This document shows positions 34,901 to 42,699 of a stretch of DNA of 64,000 nucleotides, piece after piece. The notes under the pieces are model-generated. The model saw only the letters and a list, made by a program, of their open reading frames with translations, did not search any database and had not been told where the DNA came from. The stretch covers positions 7,191,343 to 7,255,342 of the forward strand of contig NC_047063.1 of assembly GCF_902459465.1 (NCBI RefSeq), given 5' to 3'. Source of the stretch: Asterias rubens (lineage: Eukaryota; Echinodermata; Asteroidea; Forcipulatida; Asteriidae). Position 1 is the first letter of the stretch; each line of letters starts with the position of its first letter. The translations under genes were made by a program, and so were the position numbers.

Positions 34901-36183
34901 AGCTAAGTGGACTTTTCTAATCGTCAGATACTTGTTAAATGTCCATCTTTTGTGTCCTCTTAAAATTAAAGGAAATGTGCAAGAATGAACCATTACCATT
35001 CCATTTATAACTTGAAGGATGACTTAAATTGATTGAAAATGACATCCTTTGTCATGAGTTTCCAATTTTGAGAACAAAGAGATGGCACAATCAAATAAAT
35101 GGTTTTGATCAATACATGTAGAGCAGCTAAGTGGAATTTTCTAATCGTCAGATACTTGTTAAATGTCCATCTTTTGTATCCTCTTAAAATTAAAGGAAAT
35201 GTGCAAGAATGAACCATTACCATTCCATTTATAACTTAAAGGATGACTTAAATTTATTAAAAAATACATCCTTTGTCATGAGTTTCCAATTTTGAGAACA
35301 AAGAGATGGCACAATCATATAAATGTGTCTCAAAGACAAGGTATTCTTTTTGTAATTTTTATAAGACCAGTAATTCCACTTGGTGAATCGCAACATATGT
35401 ATGCAACAAGAAACCTGTGAACATTTGGCTCAACTGGTCATCGAAGTTGCAAGAAAACAGTGAATGAAAAACCCCCTTGTTGCATTGAATTGTGCAGCTT
35501 GAGAGGGTAAAGCCATGTCAGTCAGATTTTTGACACGCTTAGTAATTTGGTTCTCAGCGCGCTGATATAAAAAATTAATTGCGAGCTACATCCATTTTCT
35601 AAGACCATTGATATTTACATGTAATACTTTGTAATGCTTCCTAATGCCTTAAAGTTAAATAAGTTAATTTTAATAGTTTTAAGGGACGTTGTTTACCTTA
35701 AAATCTGAACCTCTTCATTGATTATACTAAAAAAAATATGTAAAATCGAGAAACTATACTATTGCAAGTTTACACGAGTTGTCTTTGTTTGAAAAGTTAA
35801 GGTCCAGCTTCAATCTTATAGGCGTAGGGAACAAAGACGTATCAAAATAGTATTGACAATGACAATGGACATGGGAGAAGATGATGAAGTTCAAAATGAT
35901 ATGACTGAGACCAACCTCCTCCATTCTTGTAGCAAAGGTACGGGAACCTCCAGACGTTTCCTAACCCCACGGCGTAACCAATACACGCCATGATGAAGTC
36001 CATCTTGTTCCCCCATCCTTCTCTTTCAACTTCCTCCTCCTCTTCATTAAGCTCATCATCATCGTCCATCATCATCTTCCCCATATCGATGGGCATCATC
36101 TCCTTCTCAACCCCGCCGTTCAGATGCGTCTTTCCACCCACAACATCTCCATTCAGCGCTATCTCTGACTTCAAGTCAGCCAT
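22672..36183 (-). CDS. SLC6-B: tandem paralogue of SLC6-A (12 coding exons)
   Basis: Complete spliced gene of 681 residues. Exons in gene order: 35916-36183, 31796-31927, 31087-31354, 30525-30657, 29709-29843, 29092-29195, 28476-28600, 27918-28030, 27202-27336, 25323-25526, 23513-23683, 22672-22929. Exon lengths 2 to 11 and all intron phases equal those of SLC6-A, so the pair arose by duplication of an intron-containing gene. Predicted Na+/Cl- symporter with 12 helices in the plasma membrane. Key residues are kept: Gly73 in TM1, Tyr150 in TM3, [14 protein letters not shown] in TM6, Asp424/Ser425 (LDSQ) in TM8, the extracellular Cys pair and an NGS glycosylation site. Differences concentrate in both tails, extracellular loop 2 and TM11-12. 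Introns share no evident sequence with SLC6-A apart from dispersed repeats, so the duplication is not recent. One donor (exon 6) is GTGAGT. Substrate unproven; GABA-transporter-like by TM6 and TM8. Confidence 0.93.
23513..23683 (-). CDS. SLC6-B exon 11: end of TM11 and TM12
   Basis: Residues 540-596: [49 protein letters not shown]. It has the same length as SLC6-A exon 11 but is more diverged than the TM core. Donor gtacgt, phase 0. Confidence 0.92.
24119..24230. repeat. GC-rich inverted repeat, SLC6-B intron 10
   Basis: tagtcttggtgcaagacg and cgtgttgcaccaagacta are inverted with about 75 bases between them; the region around is unusually GC-rich. It could be a short MITE. Confidence 0.6.
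25088..25253. mobile_element. MITE with 40-odd base inverted ends, SLC6-B intron 10
   Basis: Left end tagatggattgcgcatgac to ccgccatctttgatg; right end catcaaagatggcggtc to caatccatcta. About 165 bases. It lies 70 bases from exon 10. Confidence 0.78.
25323..25526 (-). CDS. SLC6-B exon 10: TM10 and start of TM11
   Basis: Residues 472-539: [37 protein letters not shown], ending [15 protein letters not shown]. Sixty-eight codons; donor gtaagt. Confidence 0.93.
25650..26035 (+). mobile_element. MITE-1 copy (TTAA-flanked, internal palindrome), SLC6-B intron 9
   Basis: Near full length at 386 bases. The ends ggcagtggacactattgg and ccaatagtgtcccatgcc form terminal inverted repeats, each bounded by TTAA. 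The middle has a palindrome (about 25830-25874: tagacctcaag ... cttgaggtctc). No coding capacity. TTAA target sites suggest mobilisation by a piggyBac-type transposase (inference). Confidence 0.85.
26270..26400 (-). mobile_element. SINE-D copy (tRNA-like box B) in SLC6-B intron 9
   Basis: Contains the minus-strand box B-like ggttcgaatcacgcc and a body with tttcagtccctgcctag. A second copy of the same family is at about 4690-4830 in SLC6-A intron 8. Confidence 0.62.
26438..26840 (+). mobile_element. MITE-1 copy abutting MITE-2, SLC6-B intron 9
   Basis: Left end mutated, right end ccaagagtgtccactgcc then TTAA (26837-26840), which is also the first TTAA of the following MITE-2. Internal palindrome present with an extra insert before it. 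Confidence 0.82.
26837..27182 (+). mobile_element. MITE-2 copy (TTAA-flanked), SLC6-B intron 9
   Basis: Terminal inverted repeats agccattggaccctttcgg and ccgaaagggtccaatggct, with TTAA at both ends. About 346 bases, no coding capacity. It ends 20 bases from exon 9. Confidence 0.82.
27202..27336 (-). CDS. SLC6-B exon 9: rest of TM8 and TM9
   Basis: Residues 427-471: [23 protein letters not shown], then TM9 [19 protein letters not shown]. Forty-five codons, phase 0 at both ends. A MITE-2 copy ends 20 bases beyond the donor. Confidence 0.93.
27520..27600 (+). repeat. Dispersed hairpin repeat, SLC6-B intron 8
   Basis: ctgaaga (27529), stem cgggcag/ctgctcg (one G-U), loop tgtata, then aaacgttgagac and agagccaacac. 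Confidence 0.7.
27918..28030 (-). CDS. SLC6-B exon 8: loop 4 and first half of TM8
   Basis: Residues 389-426. Same protein sequence as SLC6-A exon 8, ending LGLDSQ (Asp424, Ser425). Donor gtactt, phase 0. Confidence 0.93.
28064..28340 (-). mobile_element. Old MITE-1-related fragment, SLC6-B intron 7
   Basis: Reverse orientation; cttgacattattggtcatt, aaaggctccctctgagg, gcaacaagggtgttttttc in order; right end lost. Confidence 0.65.
28476..28600 (-). CDS. SLC6-B exon 7: TM7
   Basis: Residues 347-389: [40 protein letters not shown]. The Asn of GIVNA is kept. Acceptor cag, donor gtatgt, phase 1 out. Confidence 0.92.
28753..29078. repeat. GGGTCA-rich element with expanded tandem array, SLC6-B intron 6
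   Basis: Begins tttcccggtcagaattgcc and ends gacccggtaggttttagagc, as in the 21-kb element, but its middle is expanded into tandem ccgggtcat/ccgggtcag units. GGGTCA starts at 28974, 28983 and 28992 are three-spaced direct repeats. Confidence 0.72.
29092..29195 (-). CDS. SLC6-B exon 6: TM6
   Basis: Residues 313-347. Same TM6 as SLC6-A, ending YRNNCL, with the Cys usual in the family where SLC6-A has Ser. The donor is GTGAGT, phase 2; a GGGTCA-rich repeat begins within about 15 bases of the donor. Confidence 0.92.
29709..29843 (-). CDS. SLC6-B exon 5: TM5 and extracellular loop 3
   Basis: Residues 268-312. It is nearly identical to SLC6-A exon 5; the last codon is Thr (EPT) where SLC6-A has Ala. 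Acceptor tag, donor gtaaat, phase 0 at both ends. Confidence 0.92.
29895..30092. mobile_element. GGGTCA-rich element, copy in SLC6-B intron 4
   Basis: cagtcagtatgacccag, ctgggtcagcctgacc and caagctgacccagaatgag, ending gggaggttttttttaag. Ends decayed. A further decayed copy is at about 5798-5955 in SLC6-A intron 8. Confidence 0.62.
30285..30430 (+). repeat. Dispersed hairpin repeat, palindromic copy in SLC6-B intron 4
   Basis: tgttggctctgaaagagctg at the left and ctcatttcagaaccaaca at the right are inverted. The right half has tgaagacgagctg, a loop, then ctgctcgaaacgtcgagacc. Confidence 0.7.
30525..30657 (-). CDS. SLC6-B exon 4: end of loop 2 and TM4
   Basis: Residues 223-267: [19 protein letters not shown], then [13 protein letters not shown] and WKGVKTTGK. 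It has 133 bases like its counterpart; donor gtattc, phase 0. Confidence 0.92.
30957..31060. mobile_element. Half copy of the long-TIR MITE, SLC6-B intron 3
   Basis: Only the right arm remains: tatgtatttcacaacaaacg to gatccgaggcaacgtgtcc and TTAA. It ends 30 bases from exon 3. Confidence 0.65.
31087..31354 (-). CDS. SLC6-B exon 3: TM3 and extracellular loop 2
   Basis: Residues 134-223. TM3 is almost identical to SLC6-A. The loop keeps the Cys pair around KNYWNNEY and the NGSLLPK glycosylation segment, but has TKEVRQEYF in place of PSDVRKEFF. Donor gtaagt, phase 2. Confidence 0.93.
31796..31927 (-). CDS. SLC6-B exon 2: TM2 and first intracellular loop
   Basis: Residues 90-134: [20 protein letters not shown], then [17 protein letters not shown], ending FPAIKG. 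Same length as SLC6-A exon 2 (132 bases). Acceptor tag, donor gtaaca, phase 1 at both ends. Confidence 0.92.
32445..32592 (-). mobile_element. tRNA-headed SINE fragment in SLC6-B intron 1
   Basis: On the minus strand, a gtgtggccgaccggatta head and an imperfect gattcgaaatc box B, then the agcaaggcacttaacc segment. Related in layout to 58765-58900. Confidence 0.62.
34125..34262 (-). mobile_element. SINE-B copy in SLC6-B intron 1
   Basis: Reverse orientation: box A-like ctagttcgttggtaagaca and box B-like gttcgaatcccacc on the minus strand, then a poly-T (plus-strand poly-A, 34150-34170) and part of the actgatgagtat downstream motif. Confidence 0.7.
34705..35330 (+). repeat. About 215-base tandem repeat, three units, SLC6-B intron 1
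   Basis: Units start near 34711, 34889 and 35103, each with tttgatcaata, agcagctaagtgga and cgtcagatacttgttaaa. Units 2 and 3 are nearly identical and unit 1 is diverged. Confidence 0.85.
35340..35500 (+). mobile_element. MITE-1-related fragment, SLC6-B intron 1
   Basis: Matches the first third of the element: gaccagtaattccacttgg, caacatatgtatgcaac and ggtcatcgaagttgcaag; the rest is missing. Confidence 0.6.
35916..36183 (-). CDS. SLC6-B exon 1: N-terminal tail and TM1
   Basis: Residues 1-90. The tail differs from SLC6-A over its first 45 residues or so (Met-rich, then four Asp and a Glu run), then converges at [20 protein letters not shown]. The donor is again gttggt, phase 1. Confidence 0.93.
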
Positions 36184-36749
36184 ACTTGCTCTGGAGTGAA
36201 TTTTTTACAGTACAGGTTTCGGTAGTTTTCAGTAGTCTTTTAACAATCAGGTTTCCAGCAAAACTCAAAAAGACCCTAACTATTCGAACCTTACCAAACT
36301 CTAATCAACAGTTGTATAACTGATTAAGCTTAACAGTCCGTTCACTTGAAAGATTGTGGTGATACTGGCTGATTGAGTGAGGGAGAGATCAATATACGCC
36401 AGAGTATTATACACAGAACTGATAAGAGACACTAGTATCAACAGTTCAAAGTTCATTCAATAAATTTAAAGGGCGGACCTCGTGGTATTTGTCGGTGTCC
36501 TTGTTTATTTTATACATCAAATCAAGGTTGGGTGTGTCCACATTTGTATTCATTGTTTTAATCTTTTAAAATCCATGGGCTATAGCGTTTGCCCTATTGG
36601 ATATTCAAACAAGTTTTGGTACTTCAGATTCCCAAAAGAAACAATGAACGAGTTTGGCACCACCACCAACCAAATAAGTGTTACTCATGCAATATGCCAA
36701 CAACAAAGAAAAGGGTTGGGGATATAGTTGATAAATTAAAATGCTTTGT

Positions 36750-37335
36750 CGATCAATGGTGCTAGTACTTTATTGATCAACGCTGTTTAATGGTTCTGGT
36801 ACTTTGTTGATTAATACAGTTCTGGTACTTTGTTGATCAATACAGTTCTGGTACCTTGTTGAACAATACAGTTCTGGTACCTTGTTGATCAATACAGTTC
36901 TGGTACTTTATTGAACAATACAGTTCTGGTACTTTGTTGATCAATACAGTTCTGGTACTTTGTTGATCAATACAGTTCTGGTACTTTGTTGATCAATACA
37001 GTTCTGGTACTTTGTTTATCAATATAGTTCTGGTGCTTTTTTGATCAATGGTTCTGGTGCTTTATTGATCAATGGTTCTGGTACATTATTGATCAAAGGT
37101 TCTTGTACTTTGTTGATTAAGGGTTCTTACCATAGTACTTTGTTAACCAGTGGTTCTGGTACTTTGTTTATCAATTGTTTTGTAACTTGGTGATCAACGG
37201 TTAGGGTACGTTGTCAATGGTTTAGTTCTTTCTAAACTAATGGTGTGGTACTTTACTGATCGATTGGTACATGTGTTGATCAATAGTTTTGGTACTCCGT
37301 TGATCAGTGGTTCGGGAAGGCAGTTGATCAACGGG
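36750..37335 (+). repeat. 26-base minisatellite upstream of SLC6-B
   Basis: More than 20 units of gttctggtactttgttgatc plus aataca, well kept at 36800-37020 and decaying to the right. Each unit carries a ttgatcaa palindrome. It begins about 570 bases upstream of the SLC6-B start codon. Confidence 0.9.
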
Positions 37336-37704
37336 TGCTTTATTGACCAATGGTGTTTGTTCTATTGGTATAATCGATAGCAAGATATGCGATAACACTG
37401 GCACTATTTATCATACATGGTACTTGATTGGCATGTTATTAGCCAGATAGTGGTGTGAAACACAACATGATTCAGATGTGATTATAAATAAGGTTTTATC
37501 ACATGGCTAAGTGGGATTGTGTCCATGTATATGGTACGTGATACCAACCACACGCTGACCAATCAGATGTCGATCTAGAACAACGTCATTGCAAGTGTTT
37601 TGCACCAAAAAAAAGACTCTGAAGATGAAATTTTAATTGTCATCACTCTTAGTGTTTGGAAGAATACGTTAATTTGTTTCCACCATATGGACGATGATGT
37701 ATTA

Positions 37705-37917
37705 ATTAAGCATTCACACGACAGCAATTTAAACTTGGGTCTCTTGCTGAATATTAACATGGTTGTAAAATGTAGCTCTGTTTGACTAGATAAGCTGGAG
37801 AAGCTGGACAGTAGAAACAGTTATGTTCCTTTCACACGAGGTACATTTTGTACAATTTTACAACCGTGCGAATATTTAGCAGTGGACCCTTGCTTAAATG
37901 CTCTCGTGTGAAAGGGG
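37705..37917. mobile_element. Inverted-repeat element 5' of SLC6-B
   Basis: About 60 bases at each end are inverted and imperfect: cacacgacagcaattta and ggttgtaaaat on the left; attttacaacc and aaatgctctcgtgtg on the right. Confidence 0.68.
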
Positions 37918-38988
37918 CTTTATACATATACAATGAACATAGGAAAAATACATTACAGGGAAACAAAGTGAAGTAAAATCGAACGGTTTTCAAATGGTAT
38001 AAAATGTGTTTCACAATACTGTATAGTTTTAATAACTGCATTAACTTGATTTATGTCGTGTTATCTGATAAAAACGGCCCTAATTTATCGGCAAGATGTT
38101 AAGCATAAGGTCATCATATAATAATAAAATGGAACCATGTTTGCCCTCTTTCTGGGCGTTAAATATGTACCTTTTGCTTTTAAATACACAATGCTATATA
38201 CATATCAAACAAAAGTTAATACAAGTGTTGGAACGTGTTATGTACTTAATACCGCACTCGAAAAAGTCATGGCCTTTCACCAAAAAGCAAAGTAAATACA
38301 ACAATTGTAGGTGAAGACAACGTTTTTGGATATGGTGACATTTTAATACCTAATGCTGCTACACTTGGGTGTTTAAACCGACACCATGGTGTTGGCTTAT
38401 ATAGAATGCGCAAGAGAGATCAAAATTAACACCATGTGGCATTTAAACAACACCAGAGTTAATGTGTAAGCAGAACTTACTATTATTTTAACACCATATG
38501 CTGTAAATGTTGATGTTGTTGTTGTTGGTATTTATATGACATCCATGGTAACAGTTCTAACATCAAAGTGTTTCTGCAGTGGAAAGCTTGACTGTGTATA
38601 CAGGGATCGAGTTGACAACAATGTTAATCCCCTTTATAACTGAAGATTAAAACGAGGAAAATATTGTTGGTAGAAAAAAAGTGTTTGAATCATGTGATTA
38701 TATACACATGTGCGTAAACGGAACTCACCGTGACAAATGACGTCATTTCATCCGTCATTCAAACAACCAAAAAATGTTGCAAATAAAACTAGTTTCACTC
38801 CGCGACGAAACTATAATAAATATTTTACGGGGCACACGGAGAAATATCATTTTTGTATAGGGGGAGGCACTTCTGGTAAATGAAAACTGTGGATTTTTAT
38901 CTGTTGAAGTATATGGTTTCATGGCATGTGGATTTGTGCTTTATACACATCGGTCTAAGGGGAGCTATAGAATAATTATATTCTTTTG

Positions 38989-39386
38989 TTAAAGGCAGTG
39001 GACACTATTGGTAATTGTCAAAGACTAGCCTTCACAGTTGGTGTATCTCAACATATGCATAAAATAACAAACCTGTGAAAATTTGAGCTCAATCAGTCAT
39101 CAAAGTTGCGAGATAATAATGAAAGAAGAAAACACCCTTGTCACACGAAGTCAAATTCGAAATCAAATTCGAAACTAAATTCGTGAAAAATTACTGCTTT
39201 CTAAAGTTGAGGTCTCGAAATCAAATTCGTGGAAAATTACTTCTCTCTCCAAAACTATGGCACTTCAGAGGGAGCTGTTTCTCACAATGTTTTATACCAC
39301 CAACCTCTCCCCATTACTTGTCACTAAGAAAGGTTTTATGCTAATAATTATTTTGAGTAATTACCAAAAGTGTCCACTGCCTTTAA
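38989..39386 (+). mobile_element. MITE-1 copy 5' of SLC6-B
   Basis: TTAA-flanked, both terminal repeats present. The centre differs from other copies by an extra tcaaattcgaaa tandem, and a second and third partial copy follow in tandem. Confidence 0.82.
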
Positions 39387-39845
39387 ATCTTTTTATATTC
39401 TCTATAGTTTTTACAAGATAATCTGACTTGGAAAAACAAAAAAAAAAGTAGCTACACAATATTTTTTGAAAATTTGAGCTCAATCAGTCATCAAAGTTGC
39501 GAGATAATAATGAAAGAAGAAAACACCCTTGTCACACGAAGTCAAATTCGAAATCAAATTCGAAACTAAATTCGTGAAAAATTACTGCTTTCTAAACTTG
39601 TCACTAAGAAAGGTTTTATGCTAATAATTATTTTGAGTAATTACCAAAAGTGTCCACTGCCTTTAAATCTTTTTATATTCTCTATAGTATTTACAAGATA
39701 ATCTGACTTGGAAAAACAAATACAAAAGTAGCTACACAATATTTTTTGAAAATTTGAGCTCAATCAGTCATCAAAGTTGCGAGATAATAATGAAAGAAGA
39801 AAACACCCTTGTCACACGAAGTCAAATTCATGTATTTATTTTAAT
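39387..39845 (+). repeat. Tandem partial duplications of MITE-1 plus flank
   Basis: The segment beginning gaaaatttgagctcaatc occurs at 39077, about 39469 and about 39756. The flank ctttttatattctctatag and ctgacttggaaaaac is repeated with it, so MITE and flank were duplicated together after insertion. Confidence 0.75.
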
Positions 39846-40158
39846 AAAAGCTAATACGACGTAATGATTAAATTCTGGTAATAATTATTTAATCTCAAAC
39901 TTCCGGCTTTTTTTCAAAAAGGGGAGGCGTTTTTTGTTTTTGATTTTAAAAAGCAGCTCGCTTGATTTAATTTGATTTTTTATGTAAAGCAATAAAAATG
40001 TTCTAGGAATATCTAAGACATTTAATCTTACAGTGGCCTACGTCATTGAAAGACTAGATATTGGATTTAATTAAATCATGAAAGCAATTCCTTACTTTAC
40101 ATTTTTTGTTATTACTCGTGACCATTATTCTTTACAGACAGACCTAAGCCATGTGTAC

Positions 40159-40561
40159 TTAAAAGCAGTGGACACTATTGGTAAATACTCAAGCTCAAAC
40201 TCAATACTTATTAGCATAAAACCTCACTTGGTAACGAGTAAATGGGGAGAGGCTGATAGTATAAAACATTATGAAAAACGGCTCCCTTGAAGTGATGTAG
40301 TTTACGAGAAAGCAATAATTTTTCACGAATTTGATTTCGAGACCTCAGATTTAGAATTTGGGGTCTCGAAATCAAGCATCTGCGAGCTAGGTAGCACACA
40401 ACTTCGTGTGCCAAGTGTGTTTTTTATTTCATAGTTATCTCACAACTTTGACGACCAGTTGAGCTAAAATTTCACAGGTTTGTTATTTTATGCATATGTT
40501 GAGATACTCGAAGTGAGAAGACTGGTCTTAGACAATTACTAATAGTGTCCAGGGTCTTTAA
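40159..40561 (-). mobile_element. MITE-1 copy
   Basis: Reverse orientation, TTAA at both ends, left end slightly mutated, internal palindrome present (gagacctcag ... gggtctcg). Confidence 0.82.
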
Positions 40562-41119
40562 TTAAAACAATATCGAACGGTTCCTAAAACCAAAGGTATA
40601 CTTTACCTTCAAAGGCTTTATCGAACATGGAGTAAAAAATCAAACAGAGCATTGGCCTCATTTTGTAGGCTCTCAAAATACTCTACATTAAACAGATGTG
40701 AGAGCCAAACAGAAGGGGGTACAATGTTAACATTTACCTAAATTGTGACATTGGACGTTGACTTCCAACTTGAGGTACTTTGGACGACATGGGCCCTGAA
40801 AAGTAGGTTTTATTTGTTAAGTGGTGAAGGGGCATTTTTCGAGATAAATGTTCACTTGTGGAAAATTACACAGGTGTGCCTTTGTTTGTACGATTTAATG
40901 TTTTTATGAACGGTTTCTTTGATTCACAAAACATAGCCTAAACCACGTATTCATGTTGGCTAAGATTAGAGCAAGCAAGTCATCAGTTTAATAATAACAT
41001 AATATCCTAACAAATACCGTTAGTAGTGGCATGAATAATGAGAAATTATTATAAAGAACAACAATGGTGTCAATGTGACGTTCCTTTATGGAGAATGATT
41101 CTGTCGATAAACTACAATA

Positions 41120-41695
41120 CATCATTGTGTCATTTTAAACTCGACAAGGCATTAAAGTACGACACTTCATTATCTCATGCTTATGCTCGACAGGACTACA
41201 AATGACGACACTTCGTGATGTAAGTGACTTGCTCGACAGGGCATTGGCCTTAAAGTACAACTGCTCAGTATTTGATGTTTTTGCTCGACAGGAGATTGAA
41301 TTAAAATTACGACACTTCATACTATTATGCTCGACATACCATTTACTACAAGGTGCGATAATTCATAACGTCACAATTATGCTCACAGTACATTGACTAA
41401 AAAGTACGACACTTTGTCACTTGTATGCTCACTTTTTATGTCACGTTTATGCTCGACATGGGGTACTATACCCTTTACGATGTCACTCTTATGCTCGACT
41501 TGTTACGACATTGGCTTATAGTTCGAAACATGAAATCAAAGTTATGCTCACTTTATGATGTCGTTATGAAGCTCGACAAAAGTAGATACATCATAAAGTC
41601 ACCATCATGCTCGACATCACATTTACTACAAGTTACAAGAAAGTCCATGCACGATGTCACTTTATGCTCGACAGAATCTTTCACGGGTCGACACA
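41120..41695 (+). repeat. Degenerate tandem repeat overlapping the 3' end of the minus-strand GPCR
   Basis: At least ten occurrences of tatgctcgaca or a close variant, spaced about 35-60 bases, with acgacacttcat between several. The last unit includes the GPCR stop codon and its last residues. Confidence 0.78.
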
Positions 41696-42699
41696 AGAAG
41701 TCCTGATGGTTTAGGTATATCCCCGAACCTACATCCTAAGATACATCGAATGACAACATTGAACCGTGGATGGTTCACAGTGTACACTATTGGATTGACA
41801 CAGCTGTTAAATGTAAACAACACCGACAGAAACAGCAATGTTCTCGCGTTAGAGGTCACTAGAAGAGCAACTGAATATGGGGAGAAACACACAACGAATA
41901 AACAGGTCACTATGAAGAGATTTTTAGTGATCTGAAGTTGTTGTCTGTTCGCGCGTTTCTTGAAACGCGCAGTGACTTGTTCTTGCATCTCATCGTCTGC
42001 TTGAAAGTCAGTCATCTCATGTGATGACCTAAATGACTCTTCTCTGTGCTTGAAATGACGCTTGACGTGTATGAATACTAGAGAGTAACTGATAGTTAGT
42101 ATCAGAAGTGGGATAGGATAAAAACAGAACACCTGGATCAAATGGTACTCCATGAATCGTAGGTGTGTGTCAATATCACTGCATGTGTTATCCTGCTCGT
42201 CGTACCCCAAAGCACCGATCCCGAAGGCGAGTGGAACCAGCATAGCTGCCAGAGGGATAACCCACGTACCAGCCACCATGATGACAATCTTCTTGGTGGT
42301 AAACAGCCACTCGTGTGCTTTCACTGGTCCTTTAATCACAAATAGGCGGTTGAGAGCGATGCATGCGAGATTGTACAAGCTTGACCCGACGCTGGTAAAG
42401 GCCATGAGCGCTAGAAGGAAGCAAAGAGTTTCTGAGCGCCACCCGTCCCTAGAGAGTAAAGGTACCACTGAGCTAAACGGAAGAAGCAGACAATAACATA
42501 AGTCTGCCACAGCTAGACTCACTACAAACACGTTAGGAATAGTCTGTAAATCCTTAGACAGGGCAACAGCCAAGATGACGATGCTATTTCCAACTGTGCC
42601 TAGAACGAAGATAATCAGAAGCAATATTGCAACGCCTACCCTTTCGCTGTACGTGAATGGTAATGCGTCCATAATATCCACACTGGTAACATTTTCCAT
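41662..42699 (-). CDS. Intronless rhodopsin-like (class A) GPCR, orphan, with NRL in place of DRY
   Basis: Receptor of 345 residues in one exon. Seen: N-terminal NVT glycosylation site at residue 3; TM1 with GTVGNSIVI; TM2 with LAVADL; Cys at the top of TM3 (TLCFLL); NRLF at the cytosolic end of TM3 where most class A receptors have DRY; Trp in TM4 (GTWVIP); TM5 with FYPIPLL; a basic third loop; TM6 CFSPY in place of CWxP; TM7 NPIVY. Class A GPCRs signal through heterotrimeric G proteins at the plasma membrane. An N-R-aromatic or N-R-L start in place of DRY is known in the Moody/Tre1 and related groups, so a position near those is possible, but no ligand can be proposed. The start Met is the first in frame. 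The last residues and the TAA lie in a degenerate tandem repeat. Confidence 0.9.
   Translation of the reverse strand: MENVTSVDIMDALPFTYSERVGVAILLLIIFVLGTVGNSIVILAVALSKDLQTIPNVFVVSLAVADLCYCLLLPFSSVVPLLSRDGWRSETLCFLLALMAFTSVGSSLYNLACIALNRLFVIKGPVKAHEWLFTTKKIVIMVAGTWVIPLAAMLVPLAFGIGALGYDEQDNTCSDIDTHLRFMEYHLIQVFCFYPIPLLILTISYSLVFIHVKRHFKHREESFRSSHEMTDFQADDEMQEQVTARFKKRANRQQLQITKNLFIVTCLFVVCFSPYSVALLVTSNARTLLFLSVLFTFNSCVNPIVYTVNHPRFNVVIRCILGCRFGDIPKPSGLLVSTRERFCRA

Noticed and set aside
36750..37335. CRISPR-like array
   Set aside because: Units are contiguous without unique spacers and the genome is clearly eukaryotic; it is a minisatellite.
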